A stretch of 64,000 bases of DNA from Tatumella morbirosei (GTDB taxonomy: Bacteria; Pseudomonadota; Gammaproteobacteria; Enterobacterales; Enterobacteriaceae), in assembly GCF_000757425.2 (NCBI RefSeq), contig NZ_JPKR02000002.1, forward strand, positions 1 to 64,000, written 5' to 3'. Numbering within the stretch: the stretch's first letter is position 1; every line of letters starts with the position of its first letter. Of the stretch, positions 18,457-28,956 are shown piece after piece. The notes under the pieces were generated by a model. It saw only the letters and a program-made list of their open reading frames with translations. It did not search any database and was not told the origin of the DNA. A program made the translations under genes and the position numbers.

Positions 18457-18499
18457 TATACGTATAACAGTCGCATTTGTTAATTATTCGGAGCATGTC

Positions 18500-19531
18500 A
18501 TGTCAGAACGCTGGACGCTTTCCCGGGCCGGAGCCTTGTTTGAAAAACCGCTACTGGAACTCCTTTTTGAAGCTCAGCAGGTCCACCGCCGCCATTTTGA
18601 CCCGCGTAAAGTACAGGTCAGCACATTGTTATCCATCAAAACAGGAGCCTGTCCGGAAGACTGCAAGTATTGTCCGCAGAGTGCCCGTTATAAAACCGGG
18701 CTGGAATCAGAACGCCTGATGGAAGTTGAGGAAGTTCTGGCTTCGGCACGTAAGGCACGACAGGCAGGGTCCGGACGTTTCTGCATGGGAGCGGCCTGGA
18801 AGAACCCGCATGACCGCGATATGCCTTACCTCGAAAAAATGGTCGCCGGGGTAAAAGCGATGGGGATGGAAACCTGTATGACTCTCGGTACACTGACTTC
18901 GGCTCAGGCTGATCGGCTGGCGAAAGCCGGGCTGGATTTTTACAATCACAACCTCGATACCTCTCCTGAATTTTACGGCAGCATTGTGACTACCCGTACC
19001 TATCAGGAACGGCTTGATACGTTAGGTGCGGTCAGGGAGGCCGGGATGAAAATTTGCTCCGGGGGGATCGTCGGGCTGGGAGAAACTGTCACCGACCGTG
19101 CCGGATTACTGGTTCAACTGGCTAATCTGCCGGTTCCACCGGAAAGCGTGCCTATCAATATGTTGGTAAAAGTCAAAGGAACGCCACTGGCCGATAATGA
19201 CGATGTTGATCCGTTTGATTTTATCCGGACTATTGCTGTTGCCCGCATCATGATGCCAGCTTCCTACGTGCGTCTGTCTGCCGGACGGGAGCAGATGAAT
19301 GAGCAGACTCAGGCCATGTGTTTTATGGCAGGTGCTAATTCCATTTTCTATGGCTGTAAATTACTCACCACAACCAATCCTGAAGAAGACAGTGATTTAC
19401 GACTGTTCCGGAAACTGGGTTTGAATCCGGAGCAAAATTATACCGAACAAGGTGATAATGGTCGTGAGCAGGAGTTACAGCAGGCGTTACAGGAAAGTGA
19501 TACCGCATTGTTCTACAATGCGGCGCTGTAA
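18500..19531 (+). CDS. bioB: Biotin synthase
   Basis: A 343-residue radical SAM enzyme inserting sulfur into dethiobiotin. The Fe-S/SAM motif [14 protein letters not shown] holds CxxxCxxC near residue 53; the second cluster residues and the [12 protein letters not shown] segment are conserved. GGAG lies six bases before the ATG. First gene of bioBFCD; its stop codon overlaps the bioF start. Confidence 0.98.
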   Translation: MSERWTLSRAGALFEKPLLELLFEAQQVHRRHFDPRKVQVSTLLSIKTGACPEDCKYCPQSARYKTGLESERLMEVEEVLASARKARQAGSGRFCMGAAWKNPHDRDMPYLEKMVAGVKAMGMETCMTLGTLTSAQADRLAKAGLDFYNHNLDTSPEFYGSIVTTRTYQERLDTLGAVREAGMKICSGGIVGLGETVTDRAGLLVQLANLPVPPESVPINMLVKVKGTPLADNDDVDPFDFIRTIAVARIMMPASYVRLSAGREQMNEQTQAMCFMAGANSIFYGCKLLTTTNPEEDSDLRLFRKLGLNPEQNYTEQGDNGREQELQQALQESDTALFYNAAL

Positions 19532-20682
19532 TGAGCTGGCAACAGAGAATCGACACGGCGCTCGATAGTCAGAGAAGTAAAGGGCTATGGCGTCAGATGC
19601 TGCCGGTAACGACCTATCCGCAGGGAATTTTGTCGGATCAACACCGACAGTATATCCATTTTTCCTCTAATGATTACCTCGGGCTCAGTCGGAATCCGCA
19701 GGTTATTGAAGCATGGCAGCAGGGATTAAACCACTGGGGGGCAGGGGCAGGGGCCTCCGGTCACGTCACCGGCTATACTCCGGCCCATCAGCAGCTGGAA
19801 CAGTTATTGGCGGACTGGCAAGGGTATGATGATGCCCTGTTGTTCAGCAGCGGGTTTGCCGCCAATCAGGCGCTAATTTTCGCTCTGACAGGGCAACATG
19901 ATCGTGTACTGGCGGATAAGCTAATGCATGCTTCTTTGCTTGAGGCTGCCTCACTCAGTCCAGCCACCCTGTGCCGGTTTCAGCACAATAGTCCTGACAG
20001 TTTGCAGCGGCTGTTAGCCCGGTCCTGTGACGGTGAAACACTGATCGTTACCGAAGGTATTTTCAGTATGGATGGCGATAGTGCCCCTCTGACAGAGCTT
20101 CGCCAACTTGCCACACAGTCAGAAAGCTGGCTGGTCGTGGATGACGCTCACGGCATCGGCGTTTGCGGGCCAGAAGGCCGCGGCAGCTGTCATCAGCAAA
20201 GCATAATGGCCGATATTCAGATAGTGACCTTTGGTAAAGCATTGGGGGTGGCGGGCGCTGCAATATTATGTTCGAAACCGGTCGCGGATTATCTTCGTCA
20301 GACCGCACGCCATTTGATTTACAGCACAGCAATGCCTCCGGCTCAGGCTGACGCTATTCGTACAGCAATCACGCTGGTGCGTCAGGGCGATGAATTACGT
20401 GAGCAGTTACGGCAGAATATTGCGTTTTTCCGTCGTCAGATGAGTGGACTTAGCTGGGATCTTTTACCTTCGGACAGTGCGATTCAGCCGCTGATCATCG
20501 GTGATAACCATCTGGCACTTCAGTTGTCTGCAGAACTGCGCCAGCGTGGATTCTGGATTAATGCTATCCGGCCACCGACAGTACCGGCAGGCAGCGCCAG
20601 GTTGCGTATAACGTTATCTGCTGCCCATCAGAAACAACAGATAGAACAGCTGGTGGAGCAGTTATATGCACTGGGAAGCTGA
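19531..20682 (+). CDS. bioF: 8-amino-7-oxononanoate synthase
   Basis: A 383-residue PLP-dependent alpha-oxoamine synthase condensing pimeloyl-ACP/CoA with L-alanine to KAPA. NDYLGLS at the N-terminus, VDDAHGIGVCGPEGRG, and TFGKALGVAGA with the PLP lysine are the family hallmarks. Start and bioB stop share TAATG, so translation is coupled. Length equals E. coli BioF. Confidence 0.97.
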   Translation: MSWQQRIDTALDSQRSKGLWRQMLPVTTYPQGILSDQHRQYIHFSSNDYLGLSRNPQVIEAWQQGLNHWGAGAGASGHVTGYTPAHQQLEQLLADWQGYDDALLFSSGFAANQALIFALTGQHDRVLADKLMHASLLEAASLSPATLCRFQHNSPDSLQRLLARSCDGETLIVTEGIFSMDGDSAPLTELRQLATQSESWLVVDDAHGIGVCGPEGRGSCHQQSIMADIQIVTFGKALGVAGAAILCSKPVADYLRQTARHLIYSTAMPPAQADAIRTAITLVRQGDELREQLRQNIAFFRRQMSGLSWDLLPSDSAIQPLIIGDNHLALQLSAELRQRGFWINAIRPPTVPAGSARLRITLSAAHQKQQIEQLVEQLYALGS

Positions 20683-21442
20683 TGAACAACCCACTATACC
20701 GGTCAATAAATCAGCCATCGGCCGGGCATTTGGCCGGGCGGCGGAGAATTACGAACAGTATGCTACTTTGCAGAAAATCACTGGCGATCGCCTGCTAATT
20801 CTTGCGGATCTGCCCAAAAAAGGCCGGGTATTAGACGCTGGTTGCGGAAGCGGAAAATACAGCCGTTATTTTTCAGGCCAGGGCTATCAGGTGACTGCAC
20901 TGGATATTTCCGCAGAGATGTTGCGAACCGCCCGGGAGCGTGATCCGCAACCCTGTTACCTGCAGGCGGATATTGATGCGCTGCCCGTTCGAACGCAAAG
21001 TTTTGATGTTATCTGGAGCAATCTGGCTCTGCAGTGGAGCGCTGATCTGAAAAAGGCCCTGGGAAAGCTGCGTCTGGCATTAACTCCGGGCGGCTCACTG
21101 TGTTTCTCTACTGTGGCAGCAGGGTCACTACCGGAAGTCGATCAGGCATGGAGGGCGTTAGACAATACCAGTCATATAAACCAGTTTTTATCTCCCGGGG
21201 AGATTGCCCGTGCGGCAGAGGGGTATGGCATACGGCTTTACCATGAACAGATTACACTCAGGTTCCCGTCCGTCAGAGCAGCATTGTGGTCGCTAAAAGG
21301 GGTTGGGGCCAGTTATTTGCATCGGCGGGATGAAGGATTACCACTGACCCGACAACGCCTCGCATTGTTGGACGCCGGATGGCCGAAAGACTCTCAGGGT
21401 TACCGGCTGAGTTATCAGATAGTGTATGGAGTATCAGAATGA
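20666..21442 (+). CDS. bioC: Malonyl-ACP O-methyltransferase
   Basis: A 258-residue SAM-dependent methyltransferase that methylates malonyl-ACP to start pimelate synthesis. AFGRAAENYEQYA near the N-terminus, motif I VLDAGCGSGKYSRYF, WSNLALQWSADL and LKGVGASYLH match BioC. GGTGGAG eight bases upstream supports 20666, overlapping bioF by 17 bp. It shares ATGA with the bioD start. Confidence 0.95.
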   Translation: MHWEADEQPTIPVNKSAIGRAFGRAAENYEQYATLQKITGDRLLILADLPKKGRVLDAGCGSGKYSRYFSGQGYQVTALDISAEMLRTARERDPQPCYLQADIDALPVRTQSFDVIWSNLALQWSADLKKALGKLRLALTPGGSLCFSTVAAGSLPEVDQAWRALDNTSHINQFLSPGEIARAAEGYGIRLYHEQITLRFPSVRAALWSLKGVGASYLHRRDEGLPLTRQRLALLDAGWPKDSQGYRLSYQIVYGVSE

Positions 21443-22122
21443 AGAATTGCTGGTTTATCACCGGAACCGATACCGAAGCAGGTAAATCGGTGGCCACCTC
21501 GGCTTTACTACAGGCGGCAATGGGTCAGGGTTGGCGTGCTGCCGGTTATAAGCCGGTGGCCTCCGGTGCTGAGCGTACCCCACAGGGGTTGCGTAACAGT
21601 GATGGCTTACTGTTACAGCGCTCAGGATTGGCCGGGCTAAACTACAGTGAAGTCAATCCGTTGGTCTTCGAAGAGGCGACATCTCCGCATATTGCCAGTG
21701 CCGCAGAAAACCGGCCAATTACGCAGCAGGTCATGTCTGCCGGACTGCGTCATCTGGAACAGAAAGCAGACTGGATTGCGGTAGAAGGGGCGGGAGGCTG
21801 GTTTACCCCTCTGGCAGACGAGTTGCTATTTTCCGACTGGGTAGTATCGGAACAGTTACCGGTTATCCTGGTCGTTGGCATGAAACTGGGGTGCATTAAC
21901 CACGCGTTATTGACGGCTAATGCTGTTCAGTCAGCAGGACTTAAGCTTGCTGGCTGGATTGCTAACAGTGTACAGCCCCCACAACATCGTCATAAGCCTT
22001 ATCTGCAAACACTGATCCAACGGCTACCGGCACCCTTGCTTGGTGAAATCCCACAGTTAAGCGGTGAACAGCAATTTGCTTCCTGCGGGAAATACGTTGA
22101 TTTACCCGCGGTTGTCAGCTGA
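21439..22122 (+). CDS. bioD: Dethiobiotin synthetase
   Basis: A 227-residue ATPase carboxylating 7,8-diaminopelargonate to dethiobiotin. The P-loop is GTDTEAGKS (E. coli has GTDTEVGKT), followed by GYKPVASGAERTPQGLRNSD and VEGAGGWFTPL. The ATG at 21439 overlaps the bioC stop as ATGA; an upstream in-frame start at 21379 inside bioC is rejected. The 3' end overlaps the convergent UrtE-like gene by eight bases. Confidence 0.96.
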   Translation: MKNCWFITGTDTEAGKSVATSALLQAAMGQGWRAAGYKPVASGAERTPQGLRNSDGLLLQRSGLAGLNYSEVNPLVFEEATSPHIASAAENRPITQQVMSAGLRHLEQKADWIAVEGAGGWFTPLADELLFSDWVVSEQLPVILVVGMKLGCINHALLTANAVQSAGLKLAGWIANSVQPPQHRHKPYLQTLIQRLPAPLLGEIPQLSGEQQFASCGKYVDLPAVVS

Positions 22123-22831
22123 CCGTCATCCATTTGTTAATGATACCTTCATCCAGTTGATTGACCCGGCCATTCGCCACATTGCGTCCCCGGTGGAGTA
22201 ACAGAAAATAGTCGGCAACACGACGGATGAAGGATACTCGCTGTTCAAGTAATAATATGGTCATTCCATATTCATGATTCAGACAGCGCAGCAGATTGCC
22301 CATATCTTCTTCCAGCCAGGGCGACATTCCACCGGTGGGTTCATCCAGGATAAGCAACTTAGGTTCCAGGACCAGAGCTCTGGCCAGTGCCAGTTGTTGC
22401 TGCTGATCCAGCGCCAGATCGCCACTGCGTTGATGACGTAAATCATACAGATGAGGGAAAAGATCAAAAATCATTTGTGGTATGGCATGAGGAGGTGTGC
22501 TTTGGGCGGCTTTCAGAGCAATAACCAGATTATCTTCGACACTCATTTGTGAAAATATCTGTCGCCCCTGAGGAACATAACCGATGCCCATTCGGGCGCG
22601 TTGTTCTGAAGGTTGCTGTTTTAAATCTTTGGGTGGGGAATTCTTCTCCTGCCAGGTAATCGTGCCACTATTCACCGGCAGATAGCCCATAATACAGTTC
22701 ACCAGAGTCGTTTTCCCCATCCCCGGCTGGCCCAGCACAGCAGTGCAGGTGCCGGGCATCAGGTCCAAATCTACATCCCAGAGAATATGATTTTGACCAT
22801 AAAACTGATTGATTGCACGTAAACTCAGCAT
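22115..22831 (-). CDS. Orphan UrtE-like ABC transporter ATP-binding protein with decayed signature
   Basis: A 238-residue ATPase closest in pattern to UrtE/LivF-type subunits of urea or branched-chain amino acid importers: INQFYGQNHIL, Walker A GQPGMGKTT, GIGYVPQGRQIFSQMSVEDNL, Walker B LLILDEPTGGM. The ABC signature normally LSGGQQQQ reads LALDQQQQ, losing the Ser-Gly-Gly that contacts ATP. No permease, binding-protein or urease gene lies nearby. The ATG at 22831 (MLSLRAINQFYG) fits the family better than 22867. It may be a relic or may work with distant subunits. The call of urea specificity is tentative. Confidence 0.75.
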   Translation of the reverse strand: MLSLRAINQFYGQNHILWDVDLDLMPGTCTAVLGQPGMGKTTLVNCIMGYLPVNSGTITWQEKNSPPKDLKQQPSEQRARMGIGYVPQGRQIFSQMSVEDNLVIALKAAQSTPPHAIPQMIFDLFPHLYDLRHQRSGDLALDQQQQLALARALVLEPKLLILDEPTGGMSPWLEEDMGNLLRCLNHEYGMTILLLEQRVSFIRRVADYFLLLHRGRNVANGRVNQLDEGIINKWMTVS

Positions 22832-23239
22832 CTGTTGCACTCCTCTGTGTGGGTAACGCCAGGCCAATGAGCGAATGTCCTGTGACTTCGCGCCATCTCT
22901 CCCTCAGGCGACAGCTTTAGAATGATTAAAGCAATTATCAGGCCAGTAATGAAATAATTGGTTTTGAGTGCAGGGAATAGCATCAGGTCTGTGATATGAA
23001 TCCCGTTTCATTGAGACAGGTGTGCGGAACGAACCGGGATTGCACTTTGCAGGTGCTCACCGGAAAGTTTTACGGTGCATTTTGACCTGGAAAAAGGCAA
23101 AAAATCTGAAGAGGACTACTTGATTACAGTTAAATATAACGAAAAAAGTGAGGGTGACAACAAATTGAAAAACGCAGAAGTTTCGCAAAAAAAAAGCTGA
23201 AAAATTTTTTTTGGAGCTGTCCCGGAGGGGATAGGGATT

Positions 23240-23297
23240 TTATTCACAGCTGATTCCGTCAGGGTTAAAAACACTTATCCACCATTCCTGTGGATAA
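23240..23297. promoter_or_regulatory. DnaA-box cluster upstream of uvrB
   Basis: Three nonamers close together: TTATTCACA (23240-23248, plus), TTATCCACC (23275-23283, plus) and TTATCCACA on the minus strand (23289-23297). Consensus is TTATNCACA. A fourth, TTATCCACC on the minus strand, is at 23499-23507. The E. coli uvrB regulatory region is known to contain a DnaA-binding site, so a conserved regulatory input is likely. Confidence 0.6.
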
Positions 23298-23498
23298 CTA
23301 TGTGCATTAGCAGCTTAAAACAGAGCTGACCCAAGGATATATGCGGCCTGGCAACGGGCTGGCTGTAAATCGGACTCCTGATAATAATTCTAAATTTTCA
23401 AATAGTTAATTAAAATCAACCCTGAGCAGGTTGCACCAGAGCATTCTAAGGATAATTTGTTACATTAACTTGACAAACAGAACAACAGCTGAGTTGGC

Positions 23499-23507
23499 GG
23501 TGGATAA
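23499..23507 (-). promoter_or_regulatory. Additional DnaA-box-like site near uvrB
   Basis: GGTGGATAA on the plus strand, i.e. TTATCCACC on the minus strand, one mismatch from the DnaA consensus, about 175 bp before the uvrB start and 80 bp before the LexA box. Confidence 0.45.
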
Positions 23508-23588
23508 CCTGCGGGGCAGAAAATTATCGCCCGTGACGTAAAATTAATTCGTATAGAATTCCGTTACTCACGTTATTCGCCGGGGGCT

Positions 23589-23608
23589 AACTGTGTGCAT
23601 ATCCAGTA
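23589..23608 (+). promoter_or_regulatory. LexA (SOS) box of uvrB
   Basis: AACTGTGTGCATATCCAGTA carries the LexA signature CTG-N10-CAG (23591-23606). E. coli uvrB has a box with the same ATCCAGTA right half. It is 75 bp upstream of the uvrB ATG, consistent with SOS induction. Confidence 0.85.
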
Positions 23609-23682
23609 TTCAGGCTGGCATATTTTGGGGTAGTGAGTAAACTAGTCAGCCCACCCGATAAAAAGCAACAGGTGACCAAACG

Positions 23683-25713
23683 ATGAGCAAGGCTTTCAAA
23701 CTTCACTCCGAATTTAAACCGTCAGGTGACCAGCCAGAGGCTATCCGGCGGCTGGAAGAAGGTCTGGAAGACGGACTGGTACACCAGACATTGCTTGGGG
23801 TTACCGGTTCAGGTAAGACATTTACGATTGCTAACGTCATTGCTGACCTTAACCGGCCAACCATGGTATTGGCTCCGAATAAAACACTGGCAGCTCAACT
23901 CTATGGTGAGATGAAAGCCTTTTTTCCTGACAATGCTGTCGAATATTTCGTCTCTTACTACGATTATTATCAGCCAGAAGCCTACGTTCCCAGTTCAGAT
24001 ACCTTTATAGAGAAAGATGCGTCGGTCAACGAACATATCGAGCAAATGCGATTGTCGGCGACTAAGGCACTGCTGGAGCGTCGCGATGTTATCGTGGTGG
24101 CTTCGGTATCGGCAATCTATGGTTTAGGCGATCCTGACCTGTATCTGAAAATGATGTTGCACCTCAGCCGTGGGATGATTATTGATCAACGCAGTATTTT
24201 GCGACGGCTGGCTGAACTGCAATATACCCGTAATGATCAGGCATTCCAGCGCGGTACTTTCCGGGTACGAGGTGAGGTTATCGATATTTTTCCTGCAGAA
24301 TCAGACGAAATTGCTCTGCGGGTGGAATTGTTTGATGATGAGGTAGAGCGACTGTCGATTTTTGACCCGTTGACGGGGCAGGTAGCGCAAACAGTGCCAC
24401 GTTATACCGTCTATCCTAAAACGCACTATGTCACACCGCGTGAGCGAATTATCCAGGCGATGGAAGAAATCAAGGTTGAACTGGCTGATCGTCGTCGGGT
24501 ATTGCTGGAAAATAATAAATTGCTCGAAGAGCAGCGTATTACACAGCGGACCCAGTTTGACCTGGAGATGATGAATGAGCTTGGTTACTGCTCAGGCATT
24601 GAAAACTATTCCCGTTATCTGTCCGGGCGTGGTCCGGGAGAGCCACCTCCGACGTTATTTGATTATCTGCCGGCAGACGGTTTACTGGTTGTGGACGAAT
24701 CCCATGTCACTATCCCACAGATTGGCGGGATGTATCGCGGTGATCGGGCCCGTAAAGAAAATCTGGTGGAATACGGTTTCCGCCTCCCTTCTGCGCTCGA
24801 TAACCGGCCTCTGAAATTTGAAGAGTTTGAGGCTCTGGTCCCACAGACTATCTATGTCTCGGCGACTCCCGGGGCTTATGAGCTCGAGAAATCTGGTGAT
24901 GAGGTCATCGATCAGGTGGTACGCCCCACCGGATTACTTGACCCGATCATTGAAGTCCGGCCGGTGGCGACACAGGTGGATGACCTGCTGTCGGAGATAC
25001 GCCAGCGAGCTGAAATTAATGAACGCGTTCTGGTCACTACGCTAACCAAACGTATGGCTGAAGATCTGACGGAATACCTGGAGGAGCATGGCGAACGGGT
25101 ACGTTATCTGCACTCTGATATCGACACGGTGGAAAGAATGGAGATCATCCGTGATTTGCGCTTAGGGGAGTTCGATGTGCTGGTGGGGATTAACCTGTTG
25201 AGGGAAGGGCTGGATATGCCAGAGGTTTCTCTGGTCGCCATTCTGGATGCAGATAAAGAAGGTTTTTTACGTTCAGAACGTTCGCTGATTCAGACCATTG
25301 GGCGTGCTGCTCGTAATATTAACGGTAAAGCTATACTCTACGGAGATCGTATTACGCCATCAATGGCACGGGCTATAGAAGAAACCGAACGGCGCAGAGA
25401 GAAACAACAGGCCTGGAATACCGCTCAGGGAATTGTTCCGACACGGCTCAACAAGAAAGTCACCGATATTCTGGAGCTGGGACAGGGCATTGCCCGGACC
25501 AAAGGTAAATCTCATGATAAACGCCAGAGTTCCGGACGTGCGGCGGAGAACAGTGGTCAGTATGCGGCACTGACTCCACAGGCTATGCAGAAGAAGATTA
25601 CTGAGCTGGAAGCCCGGATGAATAAACATGCGATGGATCTTGAGTTTGAGGAAGCCGCACGGGTCCGTGATGAATTGCACGAAATCCGTGCCCTGTTTAT
25701 TGCGGCTTCCTGA
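23683..25713 (+). CDS. uvrB: UvrABC system protein B
   Basis: The 676-residue damage-verification helicase of nucleotide excision repair. Walker [15 protein letters not shown] is at residue 39; the beta-hairpin [20 protein letters not shown] inserts between strands; helicase motifs DESHVTIPQ and QTIGRAARN follow. The C-terminal UVR domain that binds UvrC is [20 protein letters not shown] from about residue 635. Length is close to E. coli (673). It ends two bases before the convergent ybhK stop. A LexA box lies upstream. Confidence 0.98.
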   Translation: MSKAFKLHSEFKPSGDQPEAIRRLEEGLEDGLVHQTLLGVTGSGKTFTIANVIADLNRPTMVLAPNKTLAAQLYGEMKAFFPDNAVEYFVSYYDYYQPEAYVPSSDTFIEKDASVNEHIEQMRLSATKALLERRDVIVVASVSAIYGLGDPDLYLKMMLHLSRGMIIDQRSILRRLAELQYTRNDQAFQRGTFRVRGEVIDIFPAESDEIALRVELFDDEVERLSIFDPLTGQVAQTVPRYTVYPKTHYVTPRERIIQAMEEIKVELADRRRVLLENNKLLEEQRITQRTQFDLEMMNELGYCSGIENYSRYLSGRGPGEPPPTLFDYLPADGLLVVDESHVTIPQIGGMYRGDRARKENLVEYGFRLPSALDNRPLKFEEFEALVPQTIYVSATPGAYELEKSGDEVIDQVVRPTGLLDPIIEVRPVATQVDDLLSEIRQRAEINERVLVTTLTKRMAEDLTEYLEEHGERVRYLHSDIDTVERMEIIRDLRLGEFDVLVGINLLREGLDMPEVSLVAILDADKEGFLRSERSLIQTIGRAARNINGKAILYGDRITPSMARAIEETERRREKQQAWNTAQGIVPTRLNKKVTDILELGQGIARTKGKSHDKRQSSGRAAENSGQYAALTPQAMQKKITELEARMNKHAMDLEFEEAARVRDELHEIRALFIAAS

Positions 25714-25715
25714 TA

Positions 25716-26618
25716 TTAACCCAGACTCTGAACGGCCTGTTCCAGGGCAATATGTAACAAGTGGCGATCATGACGGTATTTAATATCTCCGGCTTCGAGC
25801 GGATGTTGAATCACATGACGCCCTTCAAGGTGACTGATATCGGCCGCCGGGCTGACAACAATGGCATCAATGACACGGCGGCCTATCACCTGTTCGATAT
25901 ACTGCAGTTTATCACTCACGGTCAGTGAACCTGCCGGGCTTTTCTCTTTACCCAGATTACCAATAAAAATCATTTTGGCCGGTGTACGGCGCAGTGCCGT
26001 TGCCATTTGCTCCATTAACAACACCGGCATCAGACTGGTATAAAAACTGCCAGGACCTATCAGAATTAAATCAGCTTCGGCAACCGCCTGCAGGGCTTCG
26101 CGGGTTGGCGAGACATCAGGAAATAATTCAAGCGTGGCAGGAATCTCACTCATGGCATCGATGGCTGTTTCACCATACACGGCATGTCCCTGAGGGTCGG
26201 TAGCCACCAGATCCACTGGCTGCTCAGACATGGGGATCAGAAACGCGTCCACTTTCAGCACATTCCGGATCAGATTAATGGCCTCCAGTGGCCTGACACT
26301 AAGATTATCCAGAGCTTTTAGCATCAGATTGCCCAGATTATGTCCTGCCAGCTCACCCTGGCCACTAAAGCGGTATTCAAACATTGCGGAGGCAATACCG
26401 GGCTCGGTAATCAGCTGGTTAAGGCAATTGCGCATGTCGCCCCAGGCGATACCTCCTTCGGAACGACGAATTCTGCCGGTAGAGCCCCCATTATCCGTGG
26501 TAGTGACAATGCCGGTTAAACGTGAACCCAGAGCGGATAGTGAAGACATCACACGTCCTAAACCATGCCCTCCGCCGATGGCAACTACGCGGTCTAAATC
26601 TGCCAGTGTACGATTCAT
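25716..26618 (-). CDS. ybhK: YvcK/YbhK family protein (CofD-like fold)
   Basis: A 300-residue protein of the gluconeogenesis-factor (YvcK) family. [17 protein letters not shown] at the N-terminus, [12 protein letters not shown] and [15 protein letters not shown] are the conserved nucleotide-sugar and phosphate-binding loops. B. subtilis YvcK binds UDP-sugars and affects carbon metabolism and cell shape; the enterobacterial role is not established. Convergent with uvrB and divergent from moaA, as in E. coli. Confidence 0.93.
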   Translation of the reverse strand: MNRTLADLDRVVAIGGGHGLGRVMSSLSALGSRLTGIVTTTDNGGSTGRIRRSEGGIAWGDMRNCLNQLITEPGIASAMFEYRFSGQGELAGHNLGNLMLKALDNLSVRPLEAINLIRNVLKVDAFLIPMSEQPVDLVATDPQGHAVYGETAIDAMSEIPATLELFPDVSPTREALQAVAEADLILIGPGSFYTSLMPVLLMEQMATALRRTPAKMIFIGNLGKEKSPAGSLTVSDKLQYIEQVIGRRVIDAIVVSPAADISHLEGRHVIQHPLEAGDIKYRHDRHLLHIALEQAVQSLG

Positions 26619-26835
26619 AAATCTCCTTTTAATGGCGGCTATCCTGTCAGAATAATACGGATATATAACAGCAAACCGTCCGGAGACCTATTCTCGCTGA
26701 TTGATTGACTGTTTTACAGCGGATTAATCTGCAGGTATCAGTGAACATTTAAAGCGGAGCAACGCTGACAACATGGCTTCTTTATCTGTTTCGCGCTAGA
26801 ATTCAGACACACGATTATCTGTACTGATAATTTAC

Positions 26836-26945
26836 ACTCCAAGCCCCTCGGACCTGTGTTATTGCTGATAATATGGCTGACGGGCCGCAGTTTTAACTGC
26901 CAGGGTGTGGGAAGAAATGACCACATCTCCCGACTTCGGAAAGGT
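26836..26945 (+). ncRNA. Probable Moco riboswitch in the moaA leader
   Basis: The leader of moaA contains ACTCCAAGCCCCTCGGACC, an outer pairing of GCCC (about 26843) with GGGC (about 26882), a GCAG/CTGC hairpin, a GTGG/CCAC hairpin, and finally CTCCCGACTTCGGAAAGG with a CCG/CGG stem next to the ribosome-binding site. This order resembles the molybdenum-cofactor (moaA) RNA motif known upstream of E. coli moaA, where cofactor binding lowers expression. The assignment rests on memory of the motif and on position, not on a covariance search. Confidence 0.62.
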
Positions 26946-26951
26946 GTTCTT

Positions 26952-27938
26952 GTGTCTCAGTTAATTGATACGTTTGACCGGCGTTTTTACTATCTGCGCC
27001 TGTCTGTTACAGATGTATGTAATTTCCGCTGTACTTACTGCCTGCCGGACGGTTACCGGCCAAACAGTGTCCGTAATAAAGGCTTTTTATCACTGGATGA
27101 AATCCGGCGAGTGACCCGTGCATTTGCAGCAGCCGGTACTGAGAAAATTCGCATCACCGGTGGCGAACCCTCCATGCGTCGTGATTTTACCGATATTATC
27201 GCCGCCATTCGGGAAAATTCAGGGTTGCGAAAAATTGCCACCACGACCAACGGTTACCGGATGGCCCGGGATATCCGGGAGTGGCGCGATGCCGGTCTGA
27301 CTGCTGTCAATGTCAGTATCGACAGCCTTGACGCCCGCCAGTTTCATGCCATCACCGGACAGGATAAGTTTCACCAGGTGATGGCCGGGATTGATGCGGC
27401 TTTTGAGGCAGGCTTTAGCATGGTTAAAGTGAATACCGTGCTGATGCGTGATGTAAACAGCCAGCACCTGCAAACTTTTCTTGGCTGGATTCGTACCCGG
27501 CCAATACAACTGCGTTTCATCGAACTTATGGAAACCGGTGACGGTAGTGATTTGTTTAAGAAACACCACATCTCTGGTCAGGTCATTCGTCGTCAGTTAC
27601 TGGAGCACGGCTGGCAGGCCGGAATCAGGGCCAAAGATGATGGGCCTGCGCAGGTCTTTACCCACCCGGATTATCAGGGCAGTGTGGGCCTGATTATGCC
27701 TTACGAAAAAGATTTTTGTCTGAGCTGTAACCGGCTCAGGGTCTCCGCGGTAGGCAATCTGCACTTGTGCCTGTTTGGCGATCACGGAATACCGTTGCGT
27801 GATTTACTAGCCAGTGACCAGCAACAGGAGGAATTACAGGCCAGAATCGCCTCCAGTCTGGGACAGAAGAAACAGACCCATTTTCTGCATCAGGGAATGA
27901 CCGGACATACCCAAAATCTTTCATTTATCGGCGGTTAG
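26952..27938 (+). CDS. moaA: GTP 3',8-cyclase MoaA
   Basis: A 328-residue radical SAM enzyme starting molybdopterin synthesis from GTP together with MoaC. The N-terminal cluster motif is CNFRCTYC, the C-terminal cluster [10 protein letters not shown]...CLFG, and the protein ends in IGG, needed for MoaA function. The GTG at 26952 gives an N-terminus aligned with E. coli and has GGAAAGG upstream; an in-frame extension to 26856 would run through the riboswitch. First gene of moaABCDE. Confidence 0.96.
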   Translation: MSQLIDTFDRRFYYLRLSVTDVCNFRCTYCLPDGYRPNSVRNKGFLSLDEIRRVTRAFAAAGTEKIRITGGEPSMRRDFTDIIAAIRENSGLRKIATTTNGYRMARDIREWRDAGLTAVNVSIDSLDARQFHAITGQDKFHQVMAGIDAAFEAGFSMVKVNTVLMRDVNSQHLQTFLGWIRTRPIQLRFIELMETGDGSDLFKKHHISGQVIRRQLLEHGWQAGIRAKDDGPAQVFTHPDYQGSVGLIMPYEKDFCLSCNRLRVSAVGNLHLCLFGDHGIPLRDLLASDQQQEELQARIASSLGQKKQTHFLHQGMTGHTQNLSFIGG

Positions 27939-27952
27939 TCAGGAGAGACATC

Positions 27953-28468
27953 ATGAGTAAATCCCCAAAGGAATTTGTCCCGTTAACCGTGGCTGTGATG
28001 ACTGTTTCAGACAGCAGGGATGAACATAACGATACCTCCGGTAACTATTTGAGCGAAGTGGTGGCTGCTACTGGTCATCATCTGGCAGAGCAGGTTATCT
28101 GTGCAGATAACCGCTACCAGATTCGTGCGGTGGTTTCACGCTGGATTGCCAGTGAACAGATTCAGGTCATTATTATCAACGGTGGCACCGGCTTTCATGT
28201 GAAGAACAGCACGCCGGAAGCACTGTTACCGTTATTCGATCGGACTATTGATGGTTTTGGTGAACTGTTTCGAATGATCTCATTTGAAGAAATTGATTCA
28301 TCCACATTGCAATCCCGTGCGGTGGCGGGGATGGCTAACCAGACATTAATTTTTGCGATCCCGGGGTCCACGGGGGCCTGTCGTCAGGCATGGGAGAGGA
28401 TTATTTCATCGCAGATCGATTCGACTACCGCCCCCTGTAATTTCGTTTCACAATTGAAGAAGTTCTGA
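27953..28468 (+). CDS. moaB: Molybdenum cofactor biosynthesis protein MoaB
   Basis: A 171-residue MogA/MoaB-type molybdopterin-binding fold. [14 protein letters not shown] and [17 protein letters not shown] are the family motifs; the second usually reads GGTG(L/F)xxRD and here has HVKNST, close to E. coli MoaB. It is thought to bind or adenylylate molybdopterin, although MogA does this in E. coli. AGGAGAG precedes the ATG, 14 bp after moaA. Confidence 0.95.
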   Translation: MSKSPKEFVPLTVAVMTVSDSRDEHNDTSGNYLSEVVAATGHHLAEQVICADNRYQIRAVVSRWIASEQIQVIIINGGTGFHVKNSTPEALLPLFDRTIDGFGELFRMISFEEIDSSTLQSRAVAGMANQTLIFAIPGSTGACRQAWERIISSQIDSTTAPCNFVSQLKKF

Positions 28469-28470
28469 GT

Positions 28471-28956
28471 ATGTCGCAGCTAACCCATATTAACAGTGCC
28501 GGAGAGGCACATATGGTCGATGTTTCGGCCAAGCAGGAAACCGTACGGGAAGCCCGTGCAGAAGCATTTGTTTGTATGAACTCCACCACATTGCAAATGA
28601 TTATCGATGGCAGCCATCACAAAGGGGATGTATTTGCTACTGCAAGAATTGCCGGTATCCAGGCGGCAAAACGTACCTGGGAACTGATTCCTCTTTGCCA
28701 TCCGTTGATGCTGAGTAAAGTTGAAGTTTCCCTTACCGCTTTACCGGAAGAGAATCAGATTCATATTGAGACCTTTTGCCGGCTCACGGGTAAAACCGGG
28801 GTAGAAATGGAAGCGCTGACCGCCGCCTCTGTGGCTGCACTGACTATCTATGACATGTGCAAAGCGGTACAGAAAGATATTGTGATTGACCGATTACGAC
28901 TGATGAGCAAATCCGGAGGCAAGTCGGGGGACTTCAGAGCAGATCACCATGATTAA
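28471..28956 (+). CDS. moaC: Cyclic pyranopterin monophosphate synthase MoaC
   Basis: A 161-residue enzyme converting the MoaA product to c[32 protein letters not shown] and the C-terminal [22 protein letters not shown] motif are conserved. It starts two bases after the moaB stop and overlaps moaD by eight bases. Confidence 0.97.
   Translation: MSQLTHINSAGEAHMVDVSAKQETVREARAEAFVCMNSTTLQMIIDGSHHKGDVFATARIAGIQAAKRTWELIPLCHPLMLSKVEVSLTALPEENQIHIETFCRLTGKTGVEMEALTAASVAALTIYDMCKAVQKDIVIDRLRLMSKSGGKSGDFRADHHD

Larger units (their letters stand above)
22832..23682. other. Long uvrB upstream region, no gene seen
   Basis: An 850-bp gap between the UrtE-like gene and uvrB. No credible coding frame is seen. 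The region from about 23090 is AT-rich, with A-runs and T-runs near 23190-23215. It holds four DnaA-box-like nonamers and a LexA box (listed separately). Confidence 0.7.
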
